A model generated the notes under the pieces. That model did not search any database. It was not told the DNA's origin and saw only the letters and a program-made list of their open reading frames with translations. A program made the translations under genes and the position numbers. Shown here piece by piece: positions 27,898 through 36,543 of a stretch of DNA of 64,000 nt (position 1 is its first letter; each line of letters starts with the position of its first letter). Origin of the DNA: an uncultured Saprospiraceae bacterium (GTDB lineage: Bacteria > Bacteroidota > Bacteroidia > Chitinophagales > Saprospiraceae). The stretch lies in the NCBI GenBank assembly GCA_937942435.1, contig CALDEM010000019.1, positions 79,812 to 143,811 of the forward strand. The letters are read 5' to 3'.

Positions 27898-30800
27898 TTA
27901 TTTTAATAAGATGACTTTTTTGGCTGCCGTTAGGGGATTATCCCCAGTTGAATCAGCCATAAGGGTAAAATAACATACAAACGTTCCTGCCTTTGCATGA
28001 TATGGCCTCCAAGTTAGTTCAATGTTACCATCTCTTGAGATAGCGCTCTCTTTTAATGTTTCTATTAATTGGCCACTGAGGTTATAAACCTCCATCGAAA
28101 CATCGATATTGTCTTCTCTGATGTCGTGATTTATCAGGAAGGTCGTTTGATCATCTATCGGATTAGGGCTGTTTTCTATACTTATGATCTGTGGTTCTAT
28201 ATCATCACTTACGATAAATGATATGGTTGTTTCACCCACATTATTCGCTACATCAAATGCCTTGACTGTTAGTGTATGTCTTCCTACTGCCAAGTCATCT
28301 ATATTAAATACCAAGGATCCTGATCTTTGATCGTCAAGGCGTCCTTCGAGGAGTTCATTGAGAAAAAGGGTAGTACGTGAGTCTTCGTCTAAGGTCGCTG
28401 TGATCTCATGACCGATCCCTGTGCTACTAAGGTTTAGACCAAAGTCATCCGAGAGATCCACGATTACAAGATTGGATGGTGGTACTTCACTTTCGTTCGT
28501 AAATGTTCTATCATTGAGATAAGCCTGAACAACGGGTGGTTGATCATCAACAATCGGGTTGACAGAGTTGCCTCCTATAAAGAGTTGATCTGAGAATCCA
28601 GCTGCATCTCCATATTCATCAGAGACAGCATAATAAGTTATTTTAGAAGCACCTATAGAGTAGTCTATATCCACAGGCACAGTAAATGAAATATTGATTT
28701 TTCCATTTTCAACCAACGTTCTACCTCTATAGATGACATTGCGTTGCGTTTCATATGACTTTACAAAACTTCTATTGTCATTAGCAATTGTTCTAGTCTC
28801 TGTTGGCTTATCAAATATTACAATGTCCACTAAACCATTGTAATCACTTATGACTTCACCTTGGGTATTTCTAACAGATGCGTTGAGTAACACTTGATCT
28901 AATGCGCTGACCCTTGTCTCTTCGTCTGCGCCAAAAGAAACACCATTGATTCGGTCAGTTGTAATATCTAAAGGCGGAACAGAGAGTCTGATGGTAGGGT
29001 CTCCAATTAGAAAAAACTTACGGGCATTGGAGTTGTCAGAAGGATTGTCATTTTTAGCGCGTCGCATGATCTCCCCGATCCTTAAAAACTTACCATCTTC
29101 TTTTTTAAACATTTGTCTAAATACGGATCTTGTTAACTGGAAGTTTTTAGAAGCATAAACTGATCGTACTGTTGTAAATAATGAAAGAGCCCCCCCTGAT
29201 GGATTGAGAAGAGTCGCTTCACCAGCCGTGGTCATAGAAGGATCATCAAAACCTGTAAAAGAACAAGTAGCTGTCACGATCAATGGTAGTCTGTCAAAGT
29301 TATTCCAACCGTTGATATCATCGATTTTCAAAACACGTTCTTGGGCCCAGCCGTTAGGCCCGCCATGCCCTAAATAGTTTATAATTAGTGCGCCTTGGTC
29401 AACTATTGTATTTAGCCTATCTGTAGCTGTAGGATATCTATTGCCTCCGGGAGTGGACTCTTGTCTGAAAGCATCAAAGTATATCTTCTCTTGATTAACC
29501 AGAGGAAACTCTTCCGCTACCTCTCTCGCAATGATATCAGCGTCATTGACATGCAAATTGTTGTCCTCATCATCTGCTAAGAAGACAATCTGTGTTTTCC
29601 AATTGTCTATTGTTTCTTCATCGATACGCTGGTCGTAGGATATGATTTTATTTACTACAGCGTTTGCTTCTGCAGCATTTCTCACTGTGATACGTCCTAC
29701 ACTGATATCCAGATCTCCACTAAGGTTTCCGTTCTCATCATCATCCAACAAGGCATAATAGTCATCAGAAGGAAAAGCCAATAGTGGATCTAAAGAATTG
29801 AACGTTTCAAAAGTAGGAACAAAATTATCATTAGGATATTCTTTGTTGATATGCCGAAAATCAAATGTCGCATCTCCCAAAAGAATCACATACTCGAAGC
29901 TTGAGAACGATCGATAAAGGTCTCTGATATAATTGCGTATGGCAGTTGGATCCTGTCTCCCGCTACTGTACAAATCATAAATCTTTTGAGGAGTTGTTAT
30001 AAAGCTACTTATATTGTCATTAGCCAATCTATGAGCTCGCAGTCGTTCGGCACTTTCTCTGAATAATTCTGGTGATATAATGAGCAGATTGACTTTTCCA
30101 TTTTCTAATATATCTTCTGACGGGAGAAGTTCTGCAGATAAAGGCTCTATGATGTCATCATCTCTGAAGACTACAAATTCTTGAGGCATTGTTGGGCTGA
30201 TGCCTATCTCATATTTATTATTGATTGCCGAGATGTTTTTTTCAATCGCACGGTAGGGATTAGTTATGTCCCAGATTCTAATTTCTTCTGTGGATGAGAT
30301 GGTCAAACCATCGTAAGTATTGTCACTTGATAGATTGATGTAATTATTGAGGAAAAGTAACTCGGCATCATATCGTGCTTCGCTTAATCCTTCTATGGAT
30401 ATATAGTCGATCCATAATTGAGCATCAGCATCAACTTTAGAAAAGTTAATGCTGAAGTCATCGTTGCTTGATAATCCATCTATAGCGATCGGCAAGATTA
30501 CCCTTCTTGCATAAAGTGCTTCAATGTCAGAGGTGTTAACAGGCGAAAAGTCGATATCATAACGCTGATCATTAATGTCCACAGCAATCGATTCTCTTGA
30601 TTTACTTCTGCCGGCGAAAACAGCATTGATGCGAACATCTCTAAGTGCATTATGTGACCATGTCAATCTGTCTTGAAGATCAAAAGAAGGAATATTCGTT
30701 AATTGCTCACCATACCAATTTTGTCCTGATCCTTGGGTACTCACAAAATCATCTAATAGATTGACCTTGTCCTCGTGATATATCATGCTGTGCAGATAAT

Positions 30801-31332
30801 CAGAAGTTGGATTACTTATGATTTGCTGATTCGATTCTTCCTCTACCTCATTTAAACCTCCTGAACCGCCAACCTTCAAAAAGACAAAGTTTTTGTCATC
30901 AAAAGGGTTCTTGTCTAACACTTGAAGGCCGCGCGACTCATCATACCGATTTTTGTCTGGTCCTTCAGCATAAAAGAGTATTTCGTCAGCGGAGCTGAAC
31001 AGTCCATCACTGTTTATGTCATTTATGGACAAAGCGAGAGCTTCCAATCTTTCGGTATCTTCATAATTGCTATCATGTTGTAAGGGTCCAGATCCTATAG
31101 CGTAGACACTTATGGAGGATATGTCAATCTGCGAAAGAGACTCTTCCGAGTTCTCTTGGAGCCAGCGACCTGATATTTTGTAGACCCCATTTTGATTAAC
31201 AGCTATTCGATATATTTTTCCATCAGATAAAACGTTAGTAGTACGCAGGCTAGTTTGCGCTAGTATGCCTTTTTCAGATGAAAGGCTGAAAAACGTTAAA
31301 AGGATAATAAACAATGTACGCTTTACTACCAT
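27898..31332 (-). CDS. porU: Type IX secretion sortase PorU (C25 gingipain-like cysteine protease)
   Basis: An 1144-residue surface protease that cleaves the C-terminal signal of T9SS cargo and attaches it to anionic lipopolysaccharide. The caspase-like C25 domain holds the catalytic histidine in NYLGHGGPNG (His656) and the cysteine in VTATCSFTGFDDP (Cys690). The signal peptide ends SEKGILAQ. The end (about 1060-1144) is itself a CTD-like sandwich with IENSPNPIDDQTTF and MEVYNLSGQLIETL. The length agrees with PorU of other Bacteroidota. It diverges from the PorP/SprF-like gene with only 64 bp between the starts, so promoters overlap. Confidence 0.95.
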   Translation of the reverse strand: MVVKRTLFIILLTFFSLSSEKGILAQTSLRTTNVLSDGKIYRIAVNQNGVYKISGRWLQENSEESLSQIDISSISVYAIGSGPLQHDSNYEDTERLEALALSINDINSDGLFSSADEILFYAEGPDKNRYDESRGLQVLDKNPFDDKNFVFLKVGGSGGLNEVEEESNQQIISNPTSDYLHSMIYHEDKVNLLDDFVSTQGSGQNWYGEQLTNIPSFDLQDRLTWSHNALRDVRINAVFAGRSKSRESIAVDINDQRYDIDFSPVNTSDIEALYARRVILPIAIDGLSSNDDFSINFSKVDADAQLWIDYISIEGLSEARYDAELLFLNNYINLSSDNTYDGLTISSTEEIRIWDITNPYRAIEKNISAINNKYEIGISPTMPQEFVVFRDDDIIEPLSAELLPSEDILENGKVNLLIISPELFRESAERLRAHRLANDNISSFITTPQKIYDLYSSGRQDPTAIRNYIRDLYRSFSSFEYVILLGDATFDFRHINKEYPNDNFVPTFETFNSLDPLLAFPSDDYYALLDDDENGNLSGDLDISVGRITVRNAAEANAVVNKIISYDQRIDEETIDNWKTQIVFLADDEDNNLHVNDADIIAREVAEEFPLVNQEKIYFDAFRQESTPGGNRYPTATDRLNTIVDQGALIINYLGHGGPNGWAQERVLKIDDINGWNNFDRLPLIVTATCSFTGFDDPSMTTAGEATLLNPSGGALSLFTTVRSVYASKNFQLTRSVFRQMFKKEDGKFLRIGEIMRRAKNDNPSDNSNARKFFLIGDPTIRLSVPPLDITTDRINGVSFGADEETRVSALDQVLLNASVRNTQGEVISDYNGLVDIVIFDKPTETRTIANDNRSFVKSYETQRNVIYRGRTLVENGKINISFTVPVDIDYSIGASKITYYAVSDEYGDAAGFSDQLFIGGNSVNPIVDDQPPVVQAYLNDRTFTNESEVPPSNLVIVDLSDDFGLNLSSTGIGHEITATLDEDSRTTLFLNELLEGRLDDQRSGSLVFNIDDLAVGRHTLTVKAFDVANNVGETTISFIVSDDIEPQIISIENSPNPIDDQTTFLINHDIREDNIDVSMEVYNLSGQLIETLKESAISRDGNIELTWRPYHAKAGTFVCYFTLMADSTGDNPLTAAKKVILLK

Positions 31333-31396
31333 TTGTAGATATAAGAACGTTCAAACCTAAAGGTTGTTTGTAACGATTGCTAAGATTTAAGTATTA

Positions 31397-32443
31397 TTGA
31401 ATGAAAGTCTTACACAAAACACTTTTACCCTGATTAAGCGACTGACATACGTATATACTTTATTGATCTTGATGATGTCTATTCAGATGTCAGCTCAAGA
31501 TCCTGTTTTTAGTCAGTTCTACAATGCACCGATCCAACTTAATCCAGGATTAGTCGGGCTCTCGACGCAAGCGCAGGTCTCCATCAACTATCGCAATCAG
31601 TGGCCAGCGTGGCCCCAAGTATATCAGTCCTATGCAGCTTCTTATGATCAGTACTTTGAAAATCTCAATAGTGGTTTTGGGGTACAGATCTTATCTGATG
31701 ATGCAGGACAAGGTATCCTAAAGACTAATCAGATCTCTGCGGTTTATGCTTATCAGTTACAGCTGGATAACGGTATGAGAGCGCGTATCGGACTTGAAGG
31801 GGGTATCATATCAACCCAACTGGACTGGGATAAGCTTATCTTTTTTGAACAACTAGTGCCTACTGGTATAGAAGGAGGTCCAACTACGCTCCTCCCCAAT
31901 ACAGAAATAGTCCCTGATCAACTCAATAATTTTGTCCTAGATCTCTCTGTTGGAGGCTTATTTTATAGTAAGGATTTTTATGTGGGCATTTCTTTAAAGC
32001 ATCTCAATAATCCAGATAACAAGTTTCGGAGCTCTAATTCTGATACATATACAGGCCTACCCAGTCGACTTATTATTCACGGAGGAATGCAGATAGACCT
32101 CGATGGTTACAATAAGGAAGGTTTTGGGGCGTTTATTGCACCGAGTGTCTTGTTTACAAGGCAAGCAGGATTAAGTCAGCTGAACGCAGGTGCACTTTAT
32201 AATCACGACCGAGTTTTTGGTGGAGTATGGTTGAGGCACACGTTGTCAAACTTTGATGCCGCCATATTTTCCGTTGGTGTTCGCTCTGAGTGGGTCAAGT
32301 TTAGTTATAGCTTTGATCTTACAATAAGTGACGCATTTGTGACAAGAACAGCGGGAAGCCATGAGATTGGTGTTCTGATAAATGTCGGTGGGCGACAAAA
32401 AGAACGATCTCGGTACGAAGATTGCTTTAGCATATTTAGATAA
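31397..32443 (+). CDS. Type IX secretion membrane protein PorP/SprF family
   Basis: A 348-residue PorP/SprF protein: signal peptide ending MSAQ, then DPVFSQFYNAPIQLNPGLVG, the family start, followed by SINYRNQWPAWPQVYQSYAASYDQ and an outer membrane barrel (VGISLKHLNNPDNKF). PorP/SprF proteins help dock or export type B cargo in the outer membrane, and genomes often encode several. Here it sits between porU and gldJ. The start is probably the TTG at 31397; the only nearby ATG (31401) is in another frame and stops after ten codons. Confidence 0.88.
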   Translation: MNESLTQNTFTLIKRLTYVYTLLILMMSIQMSAQDPVFSQFYNAPIQLNPGLVGLSTQAQVSINYRNQWPAWPQVYQSYAASYDQYFENLNSGFGVQILSDDAGQGILKTNQISAVYAYQLQLDNGMRARIGLEGGIISTQLDWDKLIFFEQLVPTGIEGGPTTLLPNTEIVPDQLNNFVLDLSVGGLFYSKDFYVGISLKHLNNPDNKFRSSNSDTYTGLPSRLIIHGGMQIDLDGYNKEGFGAFIAPSVLFTRQAGLSQLNAGALYNHDRVFGGVWLRHTLSNFDAAIFSVGVRSEWVKFSYSFDLTISDAFVTRTAGSHEIGVLINVGGRQKERSRYEDCFSIFR

Positions 32444-32455
32444 TTAATTACCCAA

Positions 32456-33964
32456 ATGAACTATAAGTTTTTCTTGCTCCTCATCATCGGGAGTACAATC
32501 ACATCATGCAGCCTCTTTAATAAGAAGTCTGCAGCTGGAAATTCTTCAACAACAGGTTGGAAGTATAATGACACAGAGTGGGGTGGATTTGAGAAGTTAG
32601 AATATGAAGGTCAAGCTACTGCACCTAACCTAGTGCTGATACAAGGTGGAACATTCGCCATGGGTCAGACCGATGAAGATGTAACATTCGAATGGAACAA
32701 CATCAGTAGAAGGGTGACCGTGTCATCATTCTACATGGATGAAACAGAAGTATCCAATATCGCTTGGAAAGAATATGTATACTACCTAAACAGAGTATAT
32801 GAGTCTTTTCCAGAGGTAGCCCAAGACGCTATGCCTGATGAAAAGGTGTGGTACGATGAGCTATCTTACAATGATCCACTTGTAGAGACTTACTATAGAC
32901 ACCCTGCATATGATGAATATCCAGTTGTTGGTGTTTCTTGGGAGCAAACTCAAGAGTACTGTAAGTGGAGAACCAATGCAGTAAATGAAGCAATATTGAT
33001 CAATAGAGGGATATTGAATCCTACGCCTGATCAAAAAGACGATAACTCATTTGATACAGAAGCATATTTAGCTGGTCAATATGAGCCAAATGTTAGAAAG
33101 AATCTACCGGATCTTCAGACGGGTGGAGAAAGAGCAGTGAGATATGAAGATGGTATCTTATTGCCAACATTTAGACTGCCTACAGAAGCAGAGTGGGAGT
33201 ATGCCGCACTGGCGCTTGTAGGTAATCATGAAAATGATAAAGACGCGTTGATCTCTCAGAGAAGATACTATCCGTGGGATGGTAGTTCAGCAAGATATCA
33301 GAAGAGAACAAGCGAGCAAGGTCGTATGTTAGCCAACTTCAAGAGAGGTCGTGGTGATTACATGGGTACTGCTGGTAATCTTAACGATAACGCATCAACT
33401 ACATCTCCAGTAAGAGCTTTCTTACCTAATGACTTCGGCCTATACAATATGGCGGGCAATGTATCAGAATGGGTACAAGATGTGTACAGACCTTTGACAA
33501 GTACTACGCTTAGTGATGCAGACAACCATGATTTAAACCCATTTAGAGGTAATGTCTATAAAGAAGTAGTGAAGGATGAGTATGGAGAGTATGTTGAAAA
33601 AGATTCGCTTGGTAGACTTAGGTATAGAAACGTTACCGATGAAGAGTTAGAGGCAGAAGGTCGTCAGAACTATCGGACAGGAGATGCAAGAGATTATAAA
33701 GATGGAGATGATGAGTTTGTTGATTATCAATATGGTCAGTATACTTTAATAAGTGATAGCTCAAGAGTTATCAAAGGTGGATCATGGGCAGATAGATTAT
33801 ACTGGTTGTCGCCATCTGCAAGAAGATTCTATGACCAAAACAAATCATCAAGAACGATTGGTTTTAGAACTGCTATGACAAGAGTAGGTGGTCCAGCTGG
33901 TAATGAGGATACTGGTGGAAACACATTCAAGCAAAAAAATCGTAAGAAGAGAAAATACAAATAG
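32456..33964 (+). CDS. gldJ: Gliding motility/T9SS lipoprotein GldJ (SUMF1-like)
   Basis: A 502-residue lipoprotein (lipidated Cys18 after SSTITSC-type signal IIGSTITSC) with a formylglycine-generating enzyme (SUMF1) fold: LVLIQGGTFAMGQTDED, RVTVSSFYMDETEVSN, FRLPTEAEWEYAALA, GNVSEWVQDVYRP, VIKGGSWAD and TIGFRTAM. It lacks sulfatase-activating function by family precedent. GldJ and GldK are related; the setting beside porV-porU and before murF is that of GldJ in Flavobacterium, and no gldL follows. GldJ works with the T9SS and gliding motor at the outer membrane periplasmic side. 12 bp after the PorP/SprF gene. Confidence 0.8.
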   Translation: MNYKFFLLLIIGSTITSCSLFNKKSAAGNSSTTGWKYNDTEWGGFEKLEYEGQATAPNLVLIQGGTFAMGQTDEDVTFEWNNISRRVTVSSFYMDETEVSNIAWKEYVYYLNRVYESFPEVAQDAMPDEKVWYDELSYNDPLVETYYRHPAYDEYPVVGVSWEQTQEYCKWRTNAVNEAILINRGILNPTPDQKDDNSFDTEAYLAGQYEPNVRKNLPDLQTGGERAVRYEDGILLPTFRLPTEAEWEYAALALVGNHENDKDALISQRRYYPWDGSSARYQKRTSEQGRMLANFKRGRGDYMGTAGNLNDNASTTSPVRAFLPNDFGLYNMAGNVSEWVQDVYRPLTSTTLSDADNHDLNPFRGNVYKEVVKDEYGEYVEKDSLGRLRYRNVTDEELEAEGRQNYRTGDARDYKDGDDEFVDYQYGQYTLISDSSRVIKGGSWADRLYWLSPSARRFYDQNKSSRTIGFRTAMTRVGGPAGNEDTGGNTFKQKNRKKRKYK

Positions 33965-33987
33965 TCATAATGACTAAATGATATATG

Positions 33988-34020
33988 AGCCCTTGCAATG
34001 TATATTGCAAGGGCTTTTTA
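33988..34020 (+). terminator. Strong rho-independent terminator between gldJ and murF
   Basis: AGCCCTTGCAAT and ATTGCAAGGGCT (33988-33999 and 34004-34015) form a perfect 12 bp stem with a 4 nt loop, followed by TTTTTATTT. It ends the gldJ transcript. The murF start codon lies only 17 bp after the T-run, leaving almost no space for a separate promoter. Confidence 0.9.
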
Positions 34021-34036
34021 TTTACAATAGACTCGA

Positions 34037-35326
34037 TTGAAGATTAAAGAATTATACCAATATTATCAGCAGTCAACTGGGGTATCTATAGATACTCGGA
34101 CGATAAAAAAAGGAGAGCTCTTCTTTGGTTTAGTTGGCGAGCGATTTAACGGAAGTTTGTATGCAGAAGAGGCCGTAAAAGCTGGAGCAAGTAAAGTAAT
34201 CGTCCAAGGACTTAGTGAAGCGAATGACGATGATCGCTATATACATGTTACTGATGTACTGATGGTCCTGCAGGACTTGGCAAAATTTCATAGAGCTCAA
34301 CTCTCGATCCCCGTAATTGGCGTCACGGGATCCAATGGTAAAACAACAACCAAAGAGTTATTACATGCAGTTCTAAGTAATTTATACAAAGTTGGAGCCA
34401 CTAAAGGCAACTACAATAATCATATCGGCGTGCCATTAACCTTGCTTAATGTAGAGCATGACGCAGACATACTGATTGTTGAGATGGGTACTAATCAACC
34501 AGGCGACATCGCTCAGTTATGTAACATAGCAGATCCTAACTACGGAGTTATAACAAATATCGGAGCATCACACTTGGAGCGATTAGGCTCTAAACAAGGA
34601 GTTTACAAAGAGAAGAGAAAATTGTTCGATCATGTCAAATCATCCAGAGGAACATTCTTTCTAAATACCTCTGACGAGCTTTTGATCGATATACAAAACT
34701 ATGAGGCTAATAAGATAGAGTATCACTCCGATGGTGGGGCATATGGGTTATTAGAGATTGTAAAGACTGTAGATGAACACTTATCACTAAAGCTTGCCTC
34801 TGGGACAAAGAGCCTCGACATCAAGACAAAGCTTTCTGGTGCTTACAACATAGAGAATATCTCAGCCTGCTTAGCGATAGGACACCACTTTAAAGTTGAT
34901 GCAGAGGCAGCTATAAAAGCTATAGAGGCATATCTTCCTTCCAATATGCGATCGCAAGTGATCCAAACAAAAAGAAATGTAGTTATACTCGATGCGTACA
35001 ACGCCAATCCAACATCTATGAAGGCAAGTGTAGCAACCTTTGAAAAAGAAGGTCGCCAAGTATTGATGATATTAGGAGATATGTTAGAGCTAGGCGAGAA
35101 GTCAATTGCGTATCATAAGGAGATAGTTGATCTGCTTTCAACTTTAAAAATCGAAGCGATCTTAGTTGGCAAAGCTTTTTCCGAAGTAGCAAGCCTTAAC
35201 TATCTGACTTTTGAAAACGTTGAAACGTTAATCAAAAGTAAAAGACTTACCAAAGTTAAGGGCCATCACATATTAGTCAAGGCCAGCAGAGGGGTAAAGC
35301 TAGAAGAAGTAGTTGTGCACCTTTGA
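34037..35326 (+). CDS. murF: UDP-N-acetylmuramoyl-tripeptide--D-alanyl-D-alanine ligase
   Basis: A 429-residue Mur ligase that adds D-Ala-D-Ala to UDP-MurNAc-tripeptide in the cytoplasm. SIDTRTIKKGELFFGLVGERFNGSLYAEEAVKAGA is the MurF-type N-terminal domain, GVTGSNGKTTTKELL the ATP loop, YNNHIGVPLTLL and EMGTNQPGDI the central motifs, and LDAYNANPTSMKAS the C-terminal motif. The start codon is TTG. The gene is separate from the dcw cluster at the end of the window and beside gldJ, an arrangement known in Bacteroidota. Its stop codon lies 1 bp from the stop of the convergent arginase-like gene. Confidence 0.95.
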   Translation: MKIKELYQYYQQSTGVSIDTRTIKKGELFFGLVGERFNGSLYAEEAVKAGASKVIVQGLSEANDDDRYIHVTDVLMVLQDLAKFHRAQLSIPVIGVTGSNGKTTTKELLHAVLSNLYKVGATKGNYNNHIGVPLTLLNVEHDADILIVEMGTNQPGDIAQLCNIADPNYGVITNIGASHLERLGSKQGVYKEKRKLFDHVKSSRGTFFLNTSDELLIDIQNYEANKIEYHSDGGAYGLLEIVKTVDEHLSLKLASGTKSLDIKTKLSGAYNIENISACLAIGHHFKVDAEAAIKAIEAYLPSNMRSQVIQTKRNVVILDAYNANPTSMKASVATFEKEGRQVLMILGDMLELGEKSIAYHKEIVDLLSTLKIEAILVGKAFSEVASLNYLTFENVETLIKSKRLTKVKGHHILVKASRGVKLEEVVVHL

Positions 35327-35327
35327 G

Positions 35328-36272
35328 TTAGGCTAACGCAAGTAAAGATGTGATTCTGTCAGAGATATGGTTGTCGCAAGCATCTTGATAGTCCTTACGA
35401 GTACAAGGCATTTTTACTTTTTCTTCCGCAGCATCTGAGTAAAGCTCTATCCACCATCTACCACTTCTTTGATCCTCTATAAAGACCATTTCTTCTGATG
35501 CGTGATCAGGAAGTACACTGTAACGTTGGAGCTGCTCAGACTGAACCTTTTCACTTTGTCTGATCTTAAAACCATCAAGTATATAGAATAGTAATAAAGC
35601 GATGTTCTTAGCCATCATGTTATACTGATCATTATTTTGGTCATATCCTCTGATGATGATGTTTCTTAAGTTGATAGAGGCGCCTGCATATTTGGCAATC
35701 ATGCAAAGTTCTTCGATCATCAGACCGGCAGTACTGGACGTAGCAGATCCTATATTGTCTGCTAATCTCAACACAGAGAGATCTATGACGATGGCATCTG
35801 CTGTACGTAACAATACTTCAGCCTTCTCACTATTGCCTCTAATATCACCAAGCCTAAGGTGTCTTCTATTGTTAAACTCGAAGTCAGAGCTAAAAAAGTG
35901 CTTCTGTATGCCAATTTGAGCTACATACTCTGCTTGGTCAAGTGGTCTATTGCTAATAATAACAGGATTGACCGTTGAGTCCCAGTATGATTGCGGTATA
36001 TCCTGAGTTGCTCGACTTGGGAAGATAGAGATGACAGGCTGTTTTGTATCATATGCTCGAAGGATAGTGCATATGTCCTCAGCGCTCGATCCCGATACGT
36101 CACCAAGATCTGTCAAAAAGGAGCGGGTCGTCTCAATATTAAGTCGAGAAAACTCTTCTCTTATCTTTTGTATGCCAGAAAAAGGGCCTAAAAGACCCAA
36201 TAAACCTTTATTTGGCATGTTAGGAGTCTCGTTGACACGGTTTGCGTGCTGTGTTTTAATCATCTGATCCAT
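35328..36272 (-). CDS. Degenerate arginase/formimidoylglutamase-fold protein
   Basis: A protein of 314 residues or fewer that follows the Bacteroidota formimidoylglutamase-like family along its length: ICTILRAYDTKQPVISIFPSRATQDI, ADAIVIDLSVLRLADNIGSATSS, GLMIEELCMIAKYAGASINL, DGFKIRQ and SGRWWIELY followed by MPCTRKDYQDACDN. The metal-binding motifs of ureohydrolases (GGDH, DAHxD, SxDxD) are absent; the site of DxDA reads DLSVL. A catalytic role is therefore unlikely. It faces murF tail to tail, next to the T9SS block. The TATATTTG element at 36277-36284 is only 4 nt from the first ATG, so translation probably starts at a later Met (36263 or 36218), unless the mRNA is leaderless. Confidence 0.7.
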   Translation of the reverse strand: MDQMIKTQHANRVNETPNMPNKGLLGLLGPFSGIQKIREEFSRLNIETTRSFLTDLGDVSGSSAEDICTILRAYDTKQPVISIFPSRATQDIPQSYWDSTVNPVIISNRPLDQAEYVAQIGIQKHFFSSDFEFNNRRHLRLGDIRGNSEKAEVLLRTADAIVIDLSVLRLADNIGSATSSTAGLMIEELCMIAKYAGASINLRNIIIRGYDQNNDQYNMMAKNIALLLFYILDGFKIRQSEKVQSEQLQRYSVLPDHASEEMVFIEDQRSGRWWIELYSDAAEEKVKMPCTRKDYQDACDNHISDRITSLLALA

Positions 36273-36276
36273 ACAT

Positions 36277-36284
36277 CAAATATA
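36277..36284 (-). promoter_or_regulatory. Bacteroidota-type -7 element for the arginase-like gene
   Basis: The minus strand reads TATATTTG. The predicted transcript start would fall at or just after the first ATG (36272), which argues for a later start codon or a leaderless message. Confidence 0.5.
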
Positions 36285-36543
36285 AGTGAAAACTGTAATA
36301 TGTTAAAACATAAAATATTTTTATAATATGTAATCTTATTGTAACTTAGCGCCGTATATATAAGGATTAGTTATAATCCGACCACCCGAGATTACATTTT
36401 GATCTGTTGTTTGTCGATAGAACCTTAATTATTCGCATCAGATTTATGTGATCGTCATTTATGATTACTTATTGACTATAGATCTATTAGATATCTATGG
36501 TCTGAGTGATTTTATAGAGGACATCACGAGTAAAAGGTTACTA

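Noticed and set aside
32456-33964. GldK/PorK instead of GldJ
   Set aside because: The fold is shared, but gldL does not follow, while the porV-porU and murF neighbours match the gldJ locus; some doubt remains.
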